From Isoetes taiwanensis (taxonomy: Eukaryota; Streptophyta; Lycopodiopsida; Isoetales; Isoetaceae), in the NCBI GenBank assembly GCA_021234155.1, contig JAJEKV010000016.1:2188536-2252535 (forward strand): 64,000 bases of DNA, given 5' to 3'. Below, piece after piece: positions 1-12,444 of this stretch. The position numbers and the translations under genes are program-made. The notes beneath the pieces are model-generated. The model was not told the origin of the DNA, searched no databases, and worked only from the letters and a program-made list of their open reading frames with translations. How positions within the stretch are numbered: the stretch's first letter is position 1; each line of letters opens with the position of its first letter.

Positions 1-2180
1 CCGACTAAGAGTGCACAAAATAAAACCTTGTCTTCTATAGAAAGATCCGGGCCGCCGATCCGGCTGGTGTCCACACTTTGAGCGGTTGTTGATGAACATT
101 GGGCATTGGCCGCATCAATTTCAAAGAAAGAGGTGCCGCCGGGCCACCACATAGTCAAGATAGTCGGCGAGTAGAGAAGTCCACCGGATGTTTGTAGCAA
201 TGTCAATATATATCCCTTCCCGCTTGTTTTGGGCTTCTTCAAAGAGATTGAACCGGGCTTGCTGGAGCTGATGTTCAAGGTCACGGAGCCATTCTCCTTT
301 TCTAACAAAAGACGGACTGATCACGGACCTGGGCTTACCGTGAAGCTGGCATGTGAAGAGGATTGCCCGAGTATTGAGGCGGCGCTGTAATTCAAGGCCA
401 TCGATGACCTTTTTGTTTTCAGCCTCCAAAAGCTTCAGCCCTGAGGGACATTAACTGATTGGTCATCGCGGAAAAGCTGAGCTTCTAGGGAGGTGTGAGT
501 CATCGCCACGTTTCAGTGAGGTTTCTTGAACTTGAGTGCCGTGAATTGTCACAAAGCTCCAGTACAAGGTGTCTAGCTTAGCAATGTCTTTCTCCTTGTC
601 ACCCAGAGGGTATCTTGACTTGTTTCACTCCAATAAGTCCTGAATTTTGGTTTGGAGCTGAGCCCGCCATCCGTAGTAGGCTGGTCTGATCCCAGCACTT
701 TGAGATCTTATACCGGCCTGTAATAGAGCCGCTATGGTTTTTCTTGAAGTTACCCAAAGTTTGAACATGGGCAAAGTGATGTTTTTGAAGGTCTCTTTTG
801 AACAGTATCGAAGCTTCCAGGACGCTCAACACCATTCATATGAGAGCCTCCCTGCGGATGCTTAGTCGAGATGGGCAGCGCTTGAACTTCTTGCTGAAAT
901 TTGCATGTGAGCTGTCGAGGGATGTGGAGGTGCAGTACCTCGCTGCTGCCTTGTCCGAGATTGAGAGGCATGACGGAATGGGAAGGCTTTAGAGGAGGAA
1001 GGAAGAGGATACAGTAAATACGCGCGGGTCCGGGTGTTGGAACATGGATCAGGGGAAGTCTGGCGGAAGGTATAGCCCGTTGGGTTTGACGGGAATGCAG
1101 AGAGCCTGAAAGTGGAGGTATGGGAAGCGGAAGGGCCTACAAGAATGTGAAGATAATGACGGTCGAGGGCCCAAGATGGCCACCCCAATTCTGGAAATTT
1201 CTGTGAGACAGAGGAGGGGGGTAGCCCACGCGGCCTACTTTTGGAAGAAGGTAGAATAAAAGCTGAGGCCAACCGACATGCGTAGATTGGAGTAAAATGG
1301 ATGACCATATTAGCCAGAACTTAAGCTGCTATCACGGGTGTTCTTGATGGAATACCTAAGCAATTCTGCCTACAGAAACTTCAAAGTGTCATGTGACTTT
1401 GCACATTGGTGAGGCTTACGTTGGCTAGCTTGATAAGTAGGAGCACCGAACTAATGACGCCCATGTCCCGCAGTGCCAGCCCGCTATATCGCAGGTTTTT
1501 GCAAAGGAATACGGAATACCCCGTAAAATCAAATGCCGAAAGTAAGTAAAATGGTGGTGCCATCGCACCACCCTGTGCAAATCCTTCCTCGCTGTTGACG
1601 TATATGAGTGATGAACCGCTCAATTGTTCGGATTTAAATAATTGAGCTCCATTTGCGAATTCAGAAGTTTGTATGCTCACATTTCTCGACCTCGACCAAG
1701 AAGTGCCCTCGCTGTAAAGGGCGCCGAGAGCGACTACTGCACTGAAAAGAGTTTCCATCCCTTGGAGCGTAAGCTTGAAGGGTAGGTAATTTGGGTGCAA
1801 AATGGCTAAGAGCCGCCGAATGTAAGGAACCGTGGTGGGGGCAGATGCAGGAATGGGCGCTTAGATAGACGAAAAGGCTTTAGGGCACGCAAGTGTAGGG
1901 GAAGGGGCATGATGAGGGCAAACTTCAACCGCTGATGATGCCAGTGGCTTACGCATGTAAGTGGGTGATTGAAAGGCAAAATTTGGCTAAGTCCCCAAAT
2001 GGTAAAGGGAGAAGCAAATGAACGGTGGAGATGAGACGCAGAGAATGACTGATGTGACAAATATTAAAAGGACACATATTAATGTTCACGGGCGTGAAAA
2101 GAAAGAATGTCATTTAATGCTGGGTAACCTCGGGCGGGATATCATTAAAATGAAGGTGTCGTAAGGTACCATGGCTAGAT
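1..2180. other. No supported gene; possible decayed repeat sequence
   Basis: I see no recognisable domain here. Short open stretches exist on the minus strand (1381-1800 and 862-1308), but their translations show no family motif and are rich in Ser/Pro or random in composition. The region lies beyond the 3' side of minus-strand element D and may be another decayed element or D flank. Confidence 0.4.
121..429 (-). pseudogene. Unrecognised charged open stretch, possibly gag-like or coiled coil
   Basis: This 102-residue open stretch is rich in Leu, Arg, Glu and Gln, with a central heptad-like segment (GEWLRDLEHQLQQARFNLFEE) that could form a coiled coil. Such segments occur in plant retrotransposon ORF1/gag proteins, but no zinc knuckle or other diagnostic motif is visible. 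It could also be a chance ORF. No promoter or neighbour supports an independent gene. Confidence 0.2.
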
Positions 2181-2759
2181 ATGCAAGGGAGAAAAGATTC
2201 TCCATTTAGGAAACAGCTCTTGCATTGCAAAATCCACGCTATAATTTTGATTGGTCCACGCCGCCATGTGGAGTTCCTCGTTGGCTATATAAGAGAAGGT
2301 GAGGTTGAAGCGAGACACCCGGCGGCCAAGATGTCTGGCCGCTACTGCGCCTTCCAACCTCGAGTGGATTACGTGCAAAATGGACTGCCCTCGATTCCCC
2401 GGCGGTGCTACAATCGCGGCATTGCTATGGATCTAGTGGGTGCGCCGCAAGATGGTCGAAAGCATGCCGCATCCCCACACCAATCCGGATGGAGGTGATT
2501 CTCAACGCTGCTGGGACCTCGAGAAAGCACAACCGGGTACCATTATCTCGCTGTGACACCTCCTCGCCTCCGAACCCGAGTAGAGGGTGTTCTCCTTAGA
2601 CTTAGTAGATAGGGCTCTAAGCCCGTTTTTGTAAATAGGGCACCGCCTATATGAAAGTTAGCCGGGCTCGCCTACATTTTGTAAAAGTCCACCTATATAA
2701 TATAAATATGCCATTAGTCACTATCTGTGTTTGTGTCCGGAACAAAGATCTCATGGTAT
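2181..2759. other. Flank of element D with a candidate minus-strand polypurine tract
   Basis: On the minus strand the purine-rich run GGAGGCGAGGAGG (plus 2559-2571) is followed directly by TGTCACAG (edge at plus 2558), the arrangement expected for a polypurine tract and the first bases of a 3' LTR. It lies just past the integrase end of D. I could not find a matching 5' LTR, so the LTR call is only tentative. A plus-strand TATA-like string (CTATATAAG, about 2283-2292) is also present. Confidence 0.3.
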
Positions 2760-3744
2760 GATTTCGTCACTGTATGAAATTGTTTGAGGCGCAGCCATTA
2801 ACCGTAGTAATGGAGTTCCATCTAATTCAAATTCAAATTTGAAAACGCCAGGTCGCTAATCATTAATGGAACAATTTGATAAGGGCCAAGCCAAATGTAA
2901 ATTCCAATCTGCCCGAAAATTTTTGTGAATTCAGAATCATAAAGAACCAAATCACCTCTTTGAATGTTTTTGTCTTAAGTCTTTGTCATGCAATGATTTC
3001 TCGCAACCGCTGTCCATGAAGAACACTAACATAAGCATCACGCTCTAAGTTCATCCAACTGCTCCAATTGATAAACCCTTTCTTTGGAGTGCAAAGAGCG
3101 GATTACGGCTGTAGCCAGTTGAAACCGGGAGAGTTGGGAGAAATGTACTCAAAAAGGCATGAGGGCTTCTGACCATAAAACCAATTTGAAAGGAGTGTGA
3201 CTGCGAGGCTATTTGCCAAGTATTGTAAGCCCAAAGAACAAAGAGGGAAGTTTGTTTTGCTGGCCAAGGCGAAGCCACAAATTTTCTTGAGAATTGTGAC
3301 CAGTTTTGTTGGTGCTTTCACCAAACCGCTCCCTTTGAGGATAATATGTGCTCTTGTGATGATGTATCAGTAGATAATCCGCCGGGCCTTTGATGGTATG
3401 ATTGATAAATGGATAATCGCTGACACGACCACCTCCGTGGGGCAGCCAAAACGCGCGGATGATTTGCTGATAGATGACCTTTGGCGGTGCTTTGCCGCAG
3501 TATTGTCCGGAAGTGCGCAAGCTTCCGCCCATTTGGTAGCATAGTCGTGAGAACTGAATGTAGCTGGCACGGGTGTGCCGCAGCAGGCGATCACCGGGTC
3601 CCACAAAATCCATCCCCATTTGTTGAAGGGAAGGGGCATGCATAACGGGCGCCAATGGAAGAGCCGCCACGGCCGGGTCGCCCCACACGCCGGACAAGCA
3701 TCACACGCGGGCGCATGCGGAGCGCCTTTGAAAAGCGCGGCCAA
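2760..3744 (-). pseudogene. Integrase, element D (broken)
   Basis: Integrase inserts the element cDNA into host DNA. On the minus strand from 3744 the translation shows a CDACPACGA piece of the zinc-binding region, then FNKWGW and DYATKWAEACALPDNTAAK, which belong to the start of the catalytic core, followed by RFGCPTEVV from the core (3490-3546 for the KWAEA segment). The protein changes frame several times between 3209 and 3744. The C-terminal part is recognisable at about 2780-2960 (LVLYDSEFTKIFGQIG, then WLGPY), typical of plant gypsy integrase tails. No chromodomain is visible. The identity is clear; exact ends are not. Confidence 0.75.
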
Positions 3745-4008
3745 AAATAACCAGCCGGAAGGATTTTTGCGGCCGTGGTGTCACCATGAAAATGACCACC
3801 ACCCCAGCCCTTCATGGGCTTCTAACAATATCCGGGACCCTCATGAGGGAGAACACAAGCGGCCGGCGACGGTATCCTTACCCTTTTGTAAAGATGGCCC
3901 GCAACCATGGTGTAGTCACCGACCTCGCGGAGAAATTAGTGTCGACGGGATTGTCGCTTGGCTTGAGAGAGCGTGGCATCCCTCCGGTGGAAGAGCCCGG
4001 AGGAGATA

Positions 4009-4827
4009 TCATGAAAGTCGTGGAACCAATGTGGTGTTGCCGCGACCGTAAAGAGTTGAGCGCCGTGAAAGGCGCCCGAGACTCCAAGTGGAGGGATCAT
4101 CTGTGTGGATGCGTGGAAAGATAATCCGGGACAACATGAGATTTGGCCCGCCTTTGTGAACAATTTCAAAAGGTGCAAATTCTTGCAGAAGGAGGACCCA
4201 ACGAGCAATGCGGCCCGTGGACATGGATTTGTTGATCAAATAAAGGAGGGCTTGGTGGTCAACAAAAAATTTGATCCGACCGCCCAAAAGATAGTGACGG
4301 GAAGCGTTGGACACGTAAAATTAAACCCAAGGCTTCACGCCGGTGCAGAGTAGTTGCGCCGCCAGAATTGAGTTTCCGGCTGGCGATTCGTTTGGTTTGT
4401 CGATTGTGCGATCATATTCTTGAGAAAGAACACCCAATAGCAAACGCCGGAGACATCTACATGGACGGAAAGGGCTTGTCCCATTGAGGAGGAACAAGAA
4501 CCGGGCCCGAAAGTAAGCAAGAGCTTCAATTGTTGAAAAGCAAAGATCCGCCCGGGAATTCCAAGCCCAGGTGGATTCATCACCCGTGAGTTTATGAATG
4601 GGATCCGCAATGGCTGCAAGTCCGTGAATGAAGGTGGAGTAATAATTGACCTTACCCAGAAAGAGCGCGGTCTCCTTGATATTGGCTGGTGCGTGAGCCT
4701 TGAGCACACAACCCGATTTTGGCAGATCCGTGGTGATACCGCTTTGTCGACAACGCGGTCCTAACTGAACACTGAAGTGACGCAAAAGGTGCATTTTCGG
4801 GATTGAGACTAATGCCGGACTCATCAC
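4009..4827 (-). pseudogene. RNase H domain, element D (broken)
   Basis: RNase H removes the RNA strand during reverse transcription. The minus-strand translation carries KVNYYSTFIHGLAAIADPIHKL, the connection region that normally follows the RT thumb, and then VDHQALLYLINKSMSTGRIARW followed by LLLQEFAPFEIVHKGGPN, a typical gypsy RNase H end. Frames switch around 4330-4350 and 4700. Upstream it continues into the RT at 4864-5309 and downstream into the integrase, as expected for one pol polyprotein. Confidence 0.75.
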
Positions 4828-4863
4828 ATTTCTGAAAGACGAAGTTCCAATTTATCCAAATGG

Positions 4864-5309
4864 TTAGCCATGGAACTCAGAGGCGCAGAAGTCATCTTGA
4901 AAAATTTGTAAGAAGGGATTTTCCTTCATAAAATCATGAAAAACCGAGAGCATGATGCGTTGAAACGTGGATGGAGAGTTTGATAATCCAAAAGGAACCA
5001 CCTTGTAGGCAAAAAATGCCCTACTGGGTGGTGAAAGTAGTCTTGAGTTGATCGATTCTTTGATTGAGATCCTGATTGTAGCCGTAAAAACCATCCATGA
5101 AGGAGTACATCTCATGTCCAAAGAACCTCTTCCGTAACCACAGTGCGTGAAGGGAAGTGGAAAATGATCACGCCCGTGGCCCGATTGAGTTTTCGGTAGT
5201 CCACGCAAACGCCGATCTTTCCATTGTGTTTGAGTGCAATGACGATGGGGCTCACCCATTGTGAATGTTTGACCTCATAGATCAAACCCGCAAAGAAGGA
5301 GTTTGTCAA
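4864..5309 (-). pseudogene. Reverse transcriptase, element D (broken)
   Basis: Minus-strand translations in two frames give the RT blocks in order: QWVSPIVIALKHNGKI and VCVDYRKLNRAT (fingers), DHFPLPF, a palm piece with VVPFGLSNSPSTFQRIM near 4980-5010, and IFQDDF near 4890-4910, which sits where the YXDD catalytic box belongs and keeps both aspartates. The two overlapping frames show at least one frameshift around 5112-5259. The region 5310-5920 between protease and RT contains no clear domain. The block order and wording are those of plant Ty3/gypsy elements. Confidence 0.8.
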
Positions 5310-5919
5310 TTTACGCCTTTGACGCGATCACTGTAATTGGGGTTGAGCCGCATCGCCGCTGCTAAACGGACGCATCGATTTGGTAGGAATGGTGAGTTCC
5401 CCAAGGCTTTGTTGATCCCCCAAGATCTCTGTAGCTCCGTGCTTAAAAAAATGTGTTTGAACTTTTGAAGAGCGTGACGGCCCCGCTACGATAGGGTGCG
5501 GAAGATTTTGCAAAGAATGCGACAGCCGATTGTTGCCCACGCCCACAATCTCGACTTCGTGAGTTTGAATATGGGGATAACTTCCCGTCCCGGACAATAT
5601 GAGCAGGAGGTTGAAGCATAACATGATGCGTGGCACTCTGCGTGGTGAAAAAGAGAGGTTGCTTGAGTTTCATCAAGCGAGAGGTTGCTTCATGACAAGA
5701 TGTACATCTACAGAGCCGCAGGAGGGTTAGCATCAAAAAGTGATCAACACGTTGGATTCGATTGCAAGGAGCCAAGTAAGGGTCAAGCAAAGCAACCACA
5801 GCCCTGGTCCCCGATCAAGAGTCATTTCTCCCCAAGGATCAAAGATATTCAGTGGTAGGATGACGAGGCGACTCCGAGGTGGAGCCTCGAACATGATAGA
5901 TATTCTGGGCGCCCCTAAT

Positions 5920-6571
5920 CTATGTCTGAGAGAGAGGGTTCAAGATGGTCAACGGAAATGATCTTGCCTCGTTTCCAAGTCCATGGTGGCATTGAGGTGA
6001 CCATCGGTGATGACTAATCCATCCGCGGGCCCAAGAATGGATACTCTTGGCCTGGCGGCGGAGAAAAGGTCTGCCGACCAACATTTCATAATCATCCGGA
6101 TCTTCTCCAGCCTTCCAAACACCAAATTCCAAGGGGAAACCGGAGATCACCAATGTTGATGTGAAGAAGAGGCGTGACGCTCTTGAGGTCGCGTGGATAT
6201 GGCCATTGGCCAATTTGATGTCATATGGGGCACGATAGAGTTGTTTGATGCCCATTTGTTTGCGGAGTTTATCCGTGATGAGATTGACCGCACTACCTCC
6301 CGTCAATTTGAACATGATTGACTTGTTGATTGCCCACCGTGGCATGTACCATGGGTGTAGAGGTAGCAACAGCCCCAACCAAAACTTGGTCGGGAGTGGT
6401 AATCGGTCCTTGAGAGCGTGATGTAGTTTCAAAATTGTTGCCAAACTTAAAGGAATTTTGATTTTTGCCGTTCCTCTTGGAGTTCAGAGGTACATGAGAA
6501 AAAGGATCCGCTTGGATCCCTGTGTGCCGGAGTGCGTGGTAATGAAGCAACAACTTCTTTGAGTAGGTCAA
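5920..6571 (-). pseudogene. Aspartic protease, element D (frameshifted in the active site)
   Basis: The retroviral-type protease would cleave the Gag-Pol polyprotein. Reading leftwards on the minus strand, one frame ends in VNHVQIDG, and the next frame, one base apart, resumes as GGSAVNLITDKLRKQMG at about 6295-6310. The catalytic aspartate and the following Gly-Gly-Ser are thus both encoded but split by a single-base frameshift in the middle of the active-site motif. Further on, LANGHIHATSRASRLFFTS and DDYEMLVGRPFLRR (where the I/V-LGRPFL block of this family sits) are conserved. The single-base break inside an otherwise good domain could be real decay or a consensus error. Confidence 0.75.
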
Positions 6572-7201
6572 CCCTCTGCGGCGATATTTGGATATGTCTC
6601 GAGAGCGTGGAGGTTGAGACGTGGAAGGTGCTTCTTGTCTTTGTTGAGCTCGAAAGTGGTGGCATGAACATTAGCCAACGCGGCGGCCTTCAAAGAGCTT
6701 GCATGAGGTTCAAAATGCTTTGGCAAACTTTTAGGCATGACATGCGCATGAGTTTCTCCAAGTCGTGCAAAGTGAACCTTTTTTCTTCTTCATGAGGAAT
6801 GGTGTCGACCGCAAAAGGCGGGTTGCGTGCCATTAGGAATAATGGTTAAGGGACGTGACGCCCCGGTGCGGCGTGAAACCAAACCAACCCAATTTGATGG
6901 TCGGATCGAGGATTAAGAGCCCCGAAAATTTCTTCCCCGTGCTTGTTGATCCATCCGAGGTTGATTGGCGTGAGCTGGTTGATAGCGTGATTGCCGAGGC
7001 GCTACGAGGTGGCTTCCCTAAGAATAGGACGCGGGCCTTGTTTGCCATTAGCAATCCGTGAGTTGGTAAGCCGTGAGGCGGACCGATGAGGTCTGATTGG
7101 TGCCGTGAAGCCGCACCTCGAACTTGTGGAAGTTGAGGACACGCCGCGGGTGGTGGTATGACCCCATCTTGACAAAGTGATAACACCGAGCTTTAGAAGG
7201 A

Positions 7202-8676
7202 TCAAAAAGGAGGACGTGTGTTGGGTCCCCGTTGTTGCTCCCGGTCGATAGAGTTGATTGAATTGCGCGCGGTGGTGGTCGCCGATATTGCGATTGTTGC
7301 CGCGTTGTTGTTTGCACTTGATAAAACCGGTTTGTTATGAACGGTGTAGGATGAGTGCGAAGTGCACTCTTCCGTGGCATGATTGCACATGTTGCATCTT
7401 TTACAATGAGGCGGGCCATTGGTGGAGTTGCACTCATTCGCCAAGTGGCCTTGATATTTGCGCATATGGCACCGTGATCCGACCAAGGCCGGATTGGCGT
7501 GTTGAGGTTGAACAGCCAGCCGTGGGAACCATGACGGGTGGAATGAAAAGGAAGCTCCTGAAGAGCCACGCCACGGGAGGAAACATTGATCGAAAGTGAT
7601 TGACAAGATCGATAGCCCGCTCCAAAGTCTTCTGGACGCAGTGACCGGTCATGAGGCGGATAGTCGGAGGAAGTCCTTGGAGAAACCGCACCAAGATCCG
7701 GCTCGTGTGGGGTACTCCTTGAGTTTGCCGAGCGAGAATGTGAAGACGATCCAAGAAAAATCGGGAGGCGGACTCCGTGGGCTCTTGTTGAAGGTCATTG
7801 AGTTGCTTGAGATGAAGTTGATCATCATCCGTGGTCCCATAGTGAGAAAGAAAAGCGTTCTCATTTACGACCAATCTTGTTTCCAAGTGGCTTTTGTTAG
7901 ACATGAGCCATTGATGAGGAGAGCCACGCAGGTGGTGGGTGGAAAAGATGTGGAATTTCAGTTGAGGTTGTGCATGACCATTCGGGACAGCCTGAGCCTC
8001 AAATTCTTCCATGTGGGCCCCGAGCACTTTGGTCTAAGGGTTTGCCTTCGTGTTGCCAAAGGTGGGATAAGTCGCCTTAAGGGTGCGAAGGTAGAGGTGA
8101 AAGTGCTTGGCCGGACAGGAACCGGATAGGGATATATTGAGGGGGAGTTGGTGGTGGCATGGTGCCTGAAGGACCTTGATGACGGGGTGACTGCGGGGGA
8201 GGTACTGAAGGTGCCTGAGCATTGGTTTTGAGGTCGGTAAGGTTGTAAACAGGAAGAGCGGTGGGAAATGTAGGGAAGGGAAATTCCTGGGGAGGCGCAA
8301 AAGAGACATGTGGATATCCCCGCTTCACCCGGTGGAGATGATGATGGCCGGCCGAAGAATGATGGATGTAGGCATGTTCGGGGGTATGAAAGTAAGGTTG
8401 AGAGGTGGGTGGAGCCCGAACTAGGGCTCCCCGAGCAATGATGAGGTGATCGAGGCCGTGGAGCAATGTTTGCACGCTTGAGGTGGGGGAATTTGGACCC
8501 AGACATGACACGAGGGGTGGGTGGCACCGACCGAGCCCTAGACCTAATGTGGCCTCCCTCAATGTCCAAAAGCAGCATCCATACATATCACGAACAACTT
8601 CCCGTCGCTGATGACGCTCCAAGCGAGACGCCGTCTGGGAAAGAAGTTCTTCAGGCGTGAAGTTTCGGACCGACAT
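7202..8676 (-). pseudogene. Gag, element D (broken)
   Basis: Gag forms the virus-like particle. The likely start is the ATG at 8676, because the following residues (FTPEELLSQTASRLERHQ, then EVVRDMYG) are matched in the second copy at about 18,870. A Pro/Ser/His-rich linker follows. The capsid-like part is at 7434-8027 (HHLRGSPHQWLMSNKSH, then QLNDLQQEPTESASRFFLDR and VRFLQGLPPTIRLM). A zinc knuckle lies at about 7350-7471 (YQGHLANEC with upstream Cys; the second copy keeps CHICKYQGHLANEC, a true CX2CX4HX4C). Several frame changes separate the pieces. Confidence 0.75.
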
Positions 8677-8859
8677 GGCGACAGAAGAAAGGAAAAGCGA
8701 ATCAGACCCGGCAGCGGCGACAGTGTTTGGGGTCTGGGTTCGGGAACTCCTGCAAGACAGCCCTCTGTGAGGACCCGTGGATCTAACAGGAGAATCCGGG
8801 GGACTATGTCACGCGGGATTTGCAAGAAGAGAACAAGAAGAAGAAAACAGAACAAAAGA

Positions 8860-9282
8860 GAACAATGAGAGGAAAATGAGCTCTCGCAATTGAGAGAAGA
8901 CTGAAAAGAGACAAGACTCAAAACTCATCTAAAACTCATGTGCTAGCTCTACTCATATATATAGTACAATGGCCTTTGGCCCAATATAGACACTCTGACC
9001 GATCTCGGTCTTGGAGCTCACGGAAGGAGGCCCGACGGCGAGGAATGGCGGTGCCTCTTGAAGTGCCTAGAATCACGCTTCGACCCGACGCTGGCGTGTG
9101 ACAGTCATCACTTGTCCGAGCGGGCCTCTTGGTAGCGGCACCTGTGCTTTGACTGCGTGGTCTCGCCGCTTGGTCTTTTTGCCGGGCTTTTTGACGGGCT
9201 GACGGCCTGTCTGTGGATCCTTGAGCTTGACTCCGTCCGTCAGATGCATGAATAGTCCTGTACCAGGAGGCACATGACTAAC
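8860..9282 (-). promoter_or_regulatory. TATA-like element and 5' leader upstream of the D gag
   Basis: On the minus strand a TATATATA string lies at plus 8954-8963, followed by an A/T/C-rich leader towards the gag ATG at 8676. The same string recurs in the duplicate at about 19,200. This is the position expected for the promoter in the 5' LTR. I could not fix LTR ends or a PBS. Confidence 0.35.
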
Positions 9283-9905
9283 ATTTATATTTGAAGGAAA
9301 TGCAATGTTGTATAAGGTCATTGAGTATCAAATAATAATCCGGAGTGAGTTAGTTATAGAAGGCATTTGTGATATATTCTCGATAAAAAGACAAGAATTG
9401 GCATACATTGGATGGTTTGTAATAATCTGAACCGTAATAAAGATAATACGATAATATGGCTTATCCCTTGTTTATTTAGTTAAACTTCAAAGGACTTTAA
9501 TCAAAACAAATGCTACATGATCAACAATTGCAAATTTCAAGATTTCCGTAGGGGCAAAGATTTATGAGGATATAATCCTATCTTACATTAGAGAATACTA
9601 TTAGCTGAATTCCTAATGACATCCCTATTATCCAATAAAAAAGAGAAGACATTGAAAATGCAATATAAACTTTCTAATTCCAAACGAGAACGCCTCTTTG
9701 GGTGCCACATGGGTTTGCCACGTTGGCAAAGTCATTATTTTTAGCTTGGCAAATTGCTACTGGGAATAAGCTTCAAAATTTGTGGCTGGAAATGTCCACG
9801 CATTTGGATCATCCCTGGTCTCGACCTTCGCTGGTGCTCAGCGGGTAAGATTTCAAACTCTTATTTGCAACGCCGGGCACACGTCGAAAACTATTAACAC
9901 AATAA
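8980..9905. other. Non-coding duplicated stretch between gag leader and Helitron
   Basis: AT-rich sequence without a recognisable gene. It is closely matched at about 19,200-20,134. It ends in AACACAATAA, directly before the Helitron start; in copy 2 the same bases run straight on into TAGAATCTATT. Confidence 0.6.
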
Positions 9906-10004
9906 TCTTATATTATAATGTTATTGTGTAAGTGTTGGACCCAGCCCTAATTTGGACGGCTGGGATTTGATATTATCCTATGGTTGAGATTTGATGCAAC
10001 ACAA

Positions 10005-10830
10005 TTTAGGGTTTAGGGTTATGGCGCCCGACGGATTTTCTCTTACAGAAGGCATTGAACGACCCGGATTTTAACAAACCAATCGAGCAGATGATGCCAC
10101 ATGAGAAGGTTTTTCTTTTCGGGGTTCGTGAGGGAAGCTATGGCGCGTTCGAGCTATGGCTCTTGTGGGCGGCTAAAGGTGGAGTGGCATTGTTCATATG
10201 GGCTGGGTCTCTTTAGGTAGTGATTTGGTGGTCTGTCTTCCCTCAAAATAAAATACAGAAAGGGCTTGCACGATTGTGGCATCCTAAGATCCAGTGAAAC
10301 TCTTTCTGCTTGGCGATGGCTCAGGCTCCAGTTGGTGGCTCCACCTTCTTTCTAGGTCCCTAGCTATGCACAGAATGCTCAGATCTGACGAAAGAGGCAC
10401 TCCTTGGTTTCTGGTCTCTGATGGCTTGCATTCATCTCCGCCGTTATTCTTCGTGGCATCAAATTTAAAGAGCTGAGTAGGAACTCCGGTAGAGCAGATA
10501 AAGGATCGGCTATGGCTATGGCATTCTGAAGGAGTTCATCTGAATTCGATTTGGAGTCTGATGTTAATGATGCTGATTCTGATAAGATCCCTTCACGGAA
10601 AAATCAGACTTCAGCATTCTGTGTTTACAAGGTAAAGGTAAGAAAATTTTCATGACTGCATTAGCATTGATGTGCAAAAGCAAAGTATTATTTTTATGTT
10701 ATGATCATGTAACACTTAGGTAGTTGCCATTATCATCTGTAAGATATGTCTGTGGTAACTGTCAGGATGGGCACACCATTTCAGAGGAAGCTCAACGACA
10801 GAGAAGTAACATTTTTTTCAGCAGTCACAG
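10005..10830 (+). pseudogene. Possible captured host gene fragments inside the Helitron
   Basis: Two plant telomere-box units (TTTAGGGTTTAGGG, about 10006-10019) stand directly before an ATGGCG start, a layout common in promoters of plant housekeeping genes. Further on, 10530-10640 reads SSEFDLESDVNDADSDKI and onwards to CVYK, followed by a GT donor-like site, and 10761-10825 reads DGHTISEEAQRQRSN, bounded by CAG and GT. These look like exons of one host gene picked up by the Helitron. I do not recognise the gene. An internal stop lies before the first fragment. Evidence is codon-like composition and splice-like borders only. Confidence 0.35.
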
Positions 10831-12444
10831 GTAGTGCCCTGAGGTAAGGCACCTGAGCAGTTTGCTAGACATAATACATTTCAATCATACCGTGTATGCC
10901 TTTATCCTCCAAAGCTTCAAACTGCTGTTGTTGAGAATATTAAAGAAGTGTGAGTTAGTCAGCAGATTTCTAGCTTAGTGGAAGGTGCCTATAAGAATTT
11001 CATCCTCCTTTTTCTCACATTTGTACATAATGTAGGTTTTAATCTTGAATTTTTTCAATACAAACCTTCAAGCTTCAACCTTGAATCAATTATGGCTGTT
11101 ATTTTTGTCAACGCAGATCAAGCTCCAAACTTCGTTCCTTGGATTCTTCTGTGCGCTCCTTACCAATGACTTATTCGTTGATTTAAAGAGTTCACTATTT
11201 TTTTGGTTTAAGGGGATTCATTAATTCGCTGTATCTTTTAATTCAAGCTTTCACAACCCTCCATTGTTTGAGTTTGGTAAGTATTTTTACTCTGTTGATA
11301 AGCTTAGGGATGTACTGATGGATGTTGATATAGATTTTTAATGCTAATACATTAGCTCCAAGAAATGGAAGTAATGGTCTTTCCAAAGTATTGTGAGAAG
11401 TAGTGATGGGTTGTCCCAATTTTTCTATGGTTGGTTGTGTACCATGTTATGAATGATTTAGGATTGCAAGTCATCTAGAATTTAAGCAGAAGACTACCAT
11501 GATATTGAAATACAAGGAAAAGTCCATTTGCTGTGCAGAACTTTTCATCTTTTGTACCATTTTGTTCTCTATGTTTCAATGCAAAATTGAAAATTGTTTG
11601 GGACCTTATTATAGGGGCTCCAACAATAGGCCATATAGGTGGCAGATCAGAAAAATTAAATACATATCTTATAGCTCACTTTCCCAAACTCGAATATGAG
11701 AATAGCCACTGTCTTTTCCAAGTGAATATGATAAGACACCACTACTCCACCGAATGATGCATTGAGTGAAGGGATCAAGGGAGTAGCCATTATTCAATGT
11801 GTTAACTTGGCCTAAACTACCTTTTTGCATAGTCTTACTTCAAGCGAGTTAAGGGGTCAAGGGAGTAGCCATCGTTAACTTGGCATGAACTACGTTTTTG
11901 CATAGTCTTACTAGAAGAGATCAAATCCCTCTTCCAAACCTGTACTTCAGGATAAGATGCACTCTCCGTGGACGATAAAATCATATTCTATTCTATTCTT
12001 TTAAGCTGCCAAGCGAAGTACTTGGACAATCCATGTTCTGACTCAAAAGAAATCGCAAAACATTTATATGATCCCAATTTTATTAACTCTATGGTCTTTT
12101 TAATGCATAGGTATTCATAGAAAGTAAAATGCCTTATGCTTAAAACTCAATGTATTAGTGTAGCATATATGGCAAATTGGTTGCTAAGAACTTCAAAGTT
12201 ATATATTTGTAGGAATCAATGTGTTAGTATAACGTATTTGCAAATTGATTGCTAAAAACTTCAAAGTTAGAAGGTGATGTTAGATCACATTCAAAGTTTT
12301 GGAGAAGCGTAATTACAAAACATCCATGTGCAACACAATCGTGTAAAATGCAACTTGGTATAAACATGTAAAATATGACTTAGTTTACTATTAGCAGGCT
12401 CTCATATCTACAAGTTCCCATCTTATGCCAATATTGCATATTAT
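10831..12444. other. Helitron interior without recognisable gene
   Basis: AT-rich sequence with no domain that I can name. Short open stretches at 10978-11169 and 11499-11757 have no supporting motif. A partly repeated phrase (GGGATCAAGGGAGTAGCCAT at about 11770 and again at about 11850, with GCATAGTCTTACT after each) is a decayed tandem repeat of about 80 bp. Confidence 0.5.

Larger units (their letters stand above)
2558..8676 (-). mobile_element. Decayed Ty3/gypsy LTR retrotransposon (element D), internal region
   Basis: Reading right to left on the minus strand the order is gag with zinc knuckle, protease, reverse transcriptase, RNase H, integrase, which is the Ty3/gypsy (Metaviridae) order. 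The protease motif of DGGS type and the RT resemble the non-chromoviral plant branch (Athila/Tat side) more than chromoviruses, and no chromodomain was seen; that placement is inference. Every domain is interrupted by stops or frameshifts. No convincing LTR pair or PBS was found. The gag end (from about 7288 rightwards) was copied in the tandem duplication that produced 17524-21531. Confidence 0.8.

Noticed and set aside
1381-1800. 139-codon minus-strand open stretch
   Set aside because: No motif, no neighbours, no promoter; I could not distinguish it from chance.
8976-9282. Complete 5' LTR of element D
   Set aside because: No matching 3' LTR near 2,558 and no PBS could be found, so only a promoter-like region is reported.
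9865-9900. GCAACGCCGGGCACACGTC resembling a Helitron 3' end just before the real Helitron
   Set aside because: There is no left stem arm to form the hairpin and CTAT stands where CTAG or CTRR is needed; the same bases occur in copy 2 as plain sequence.
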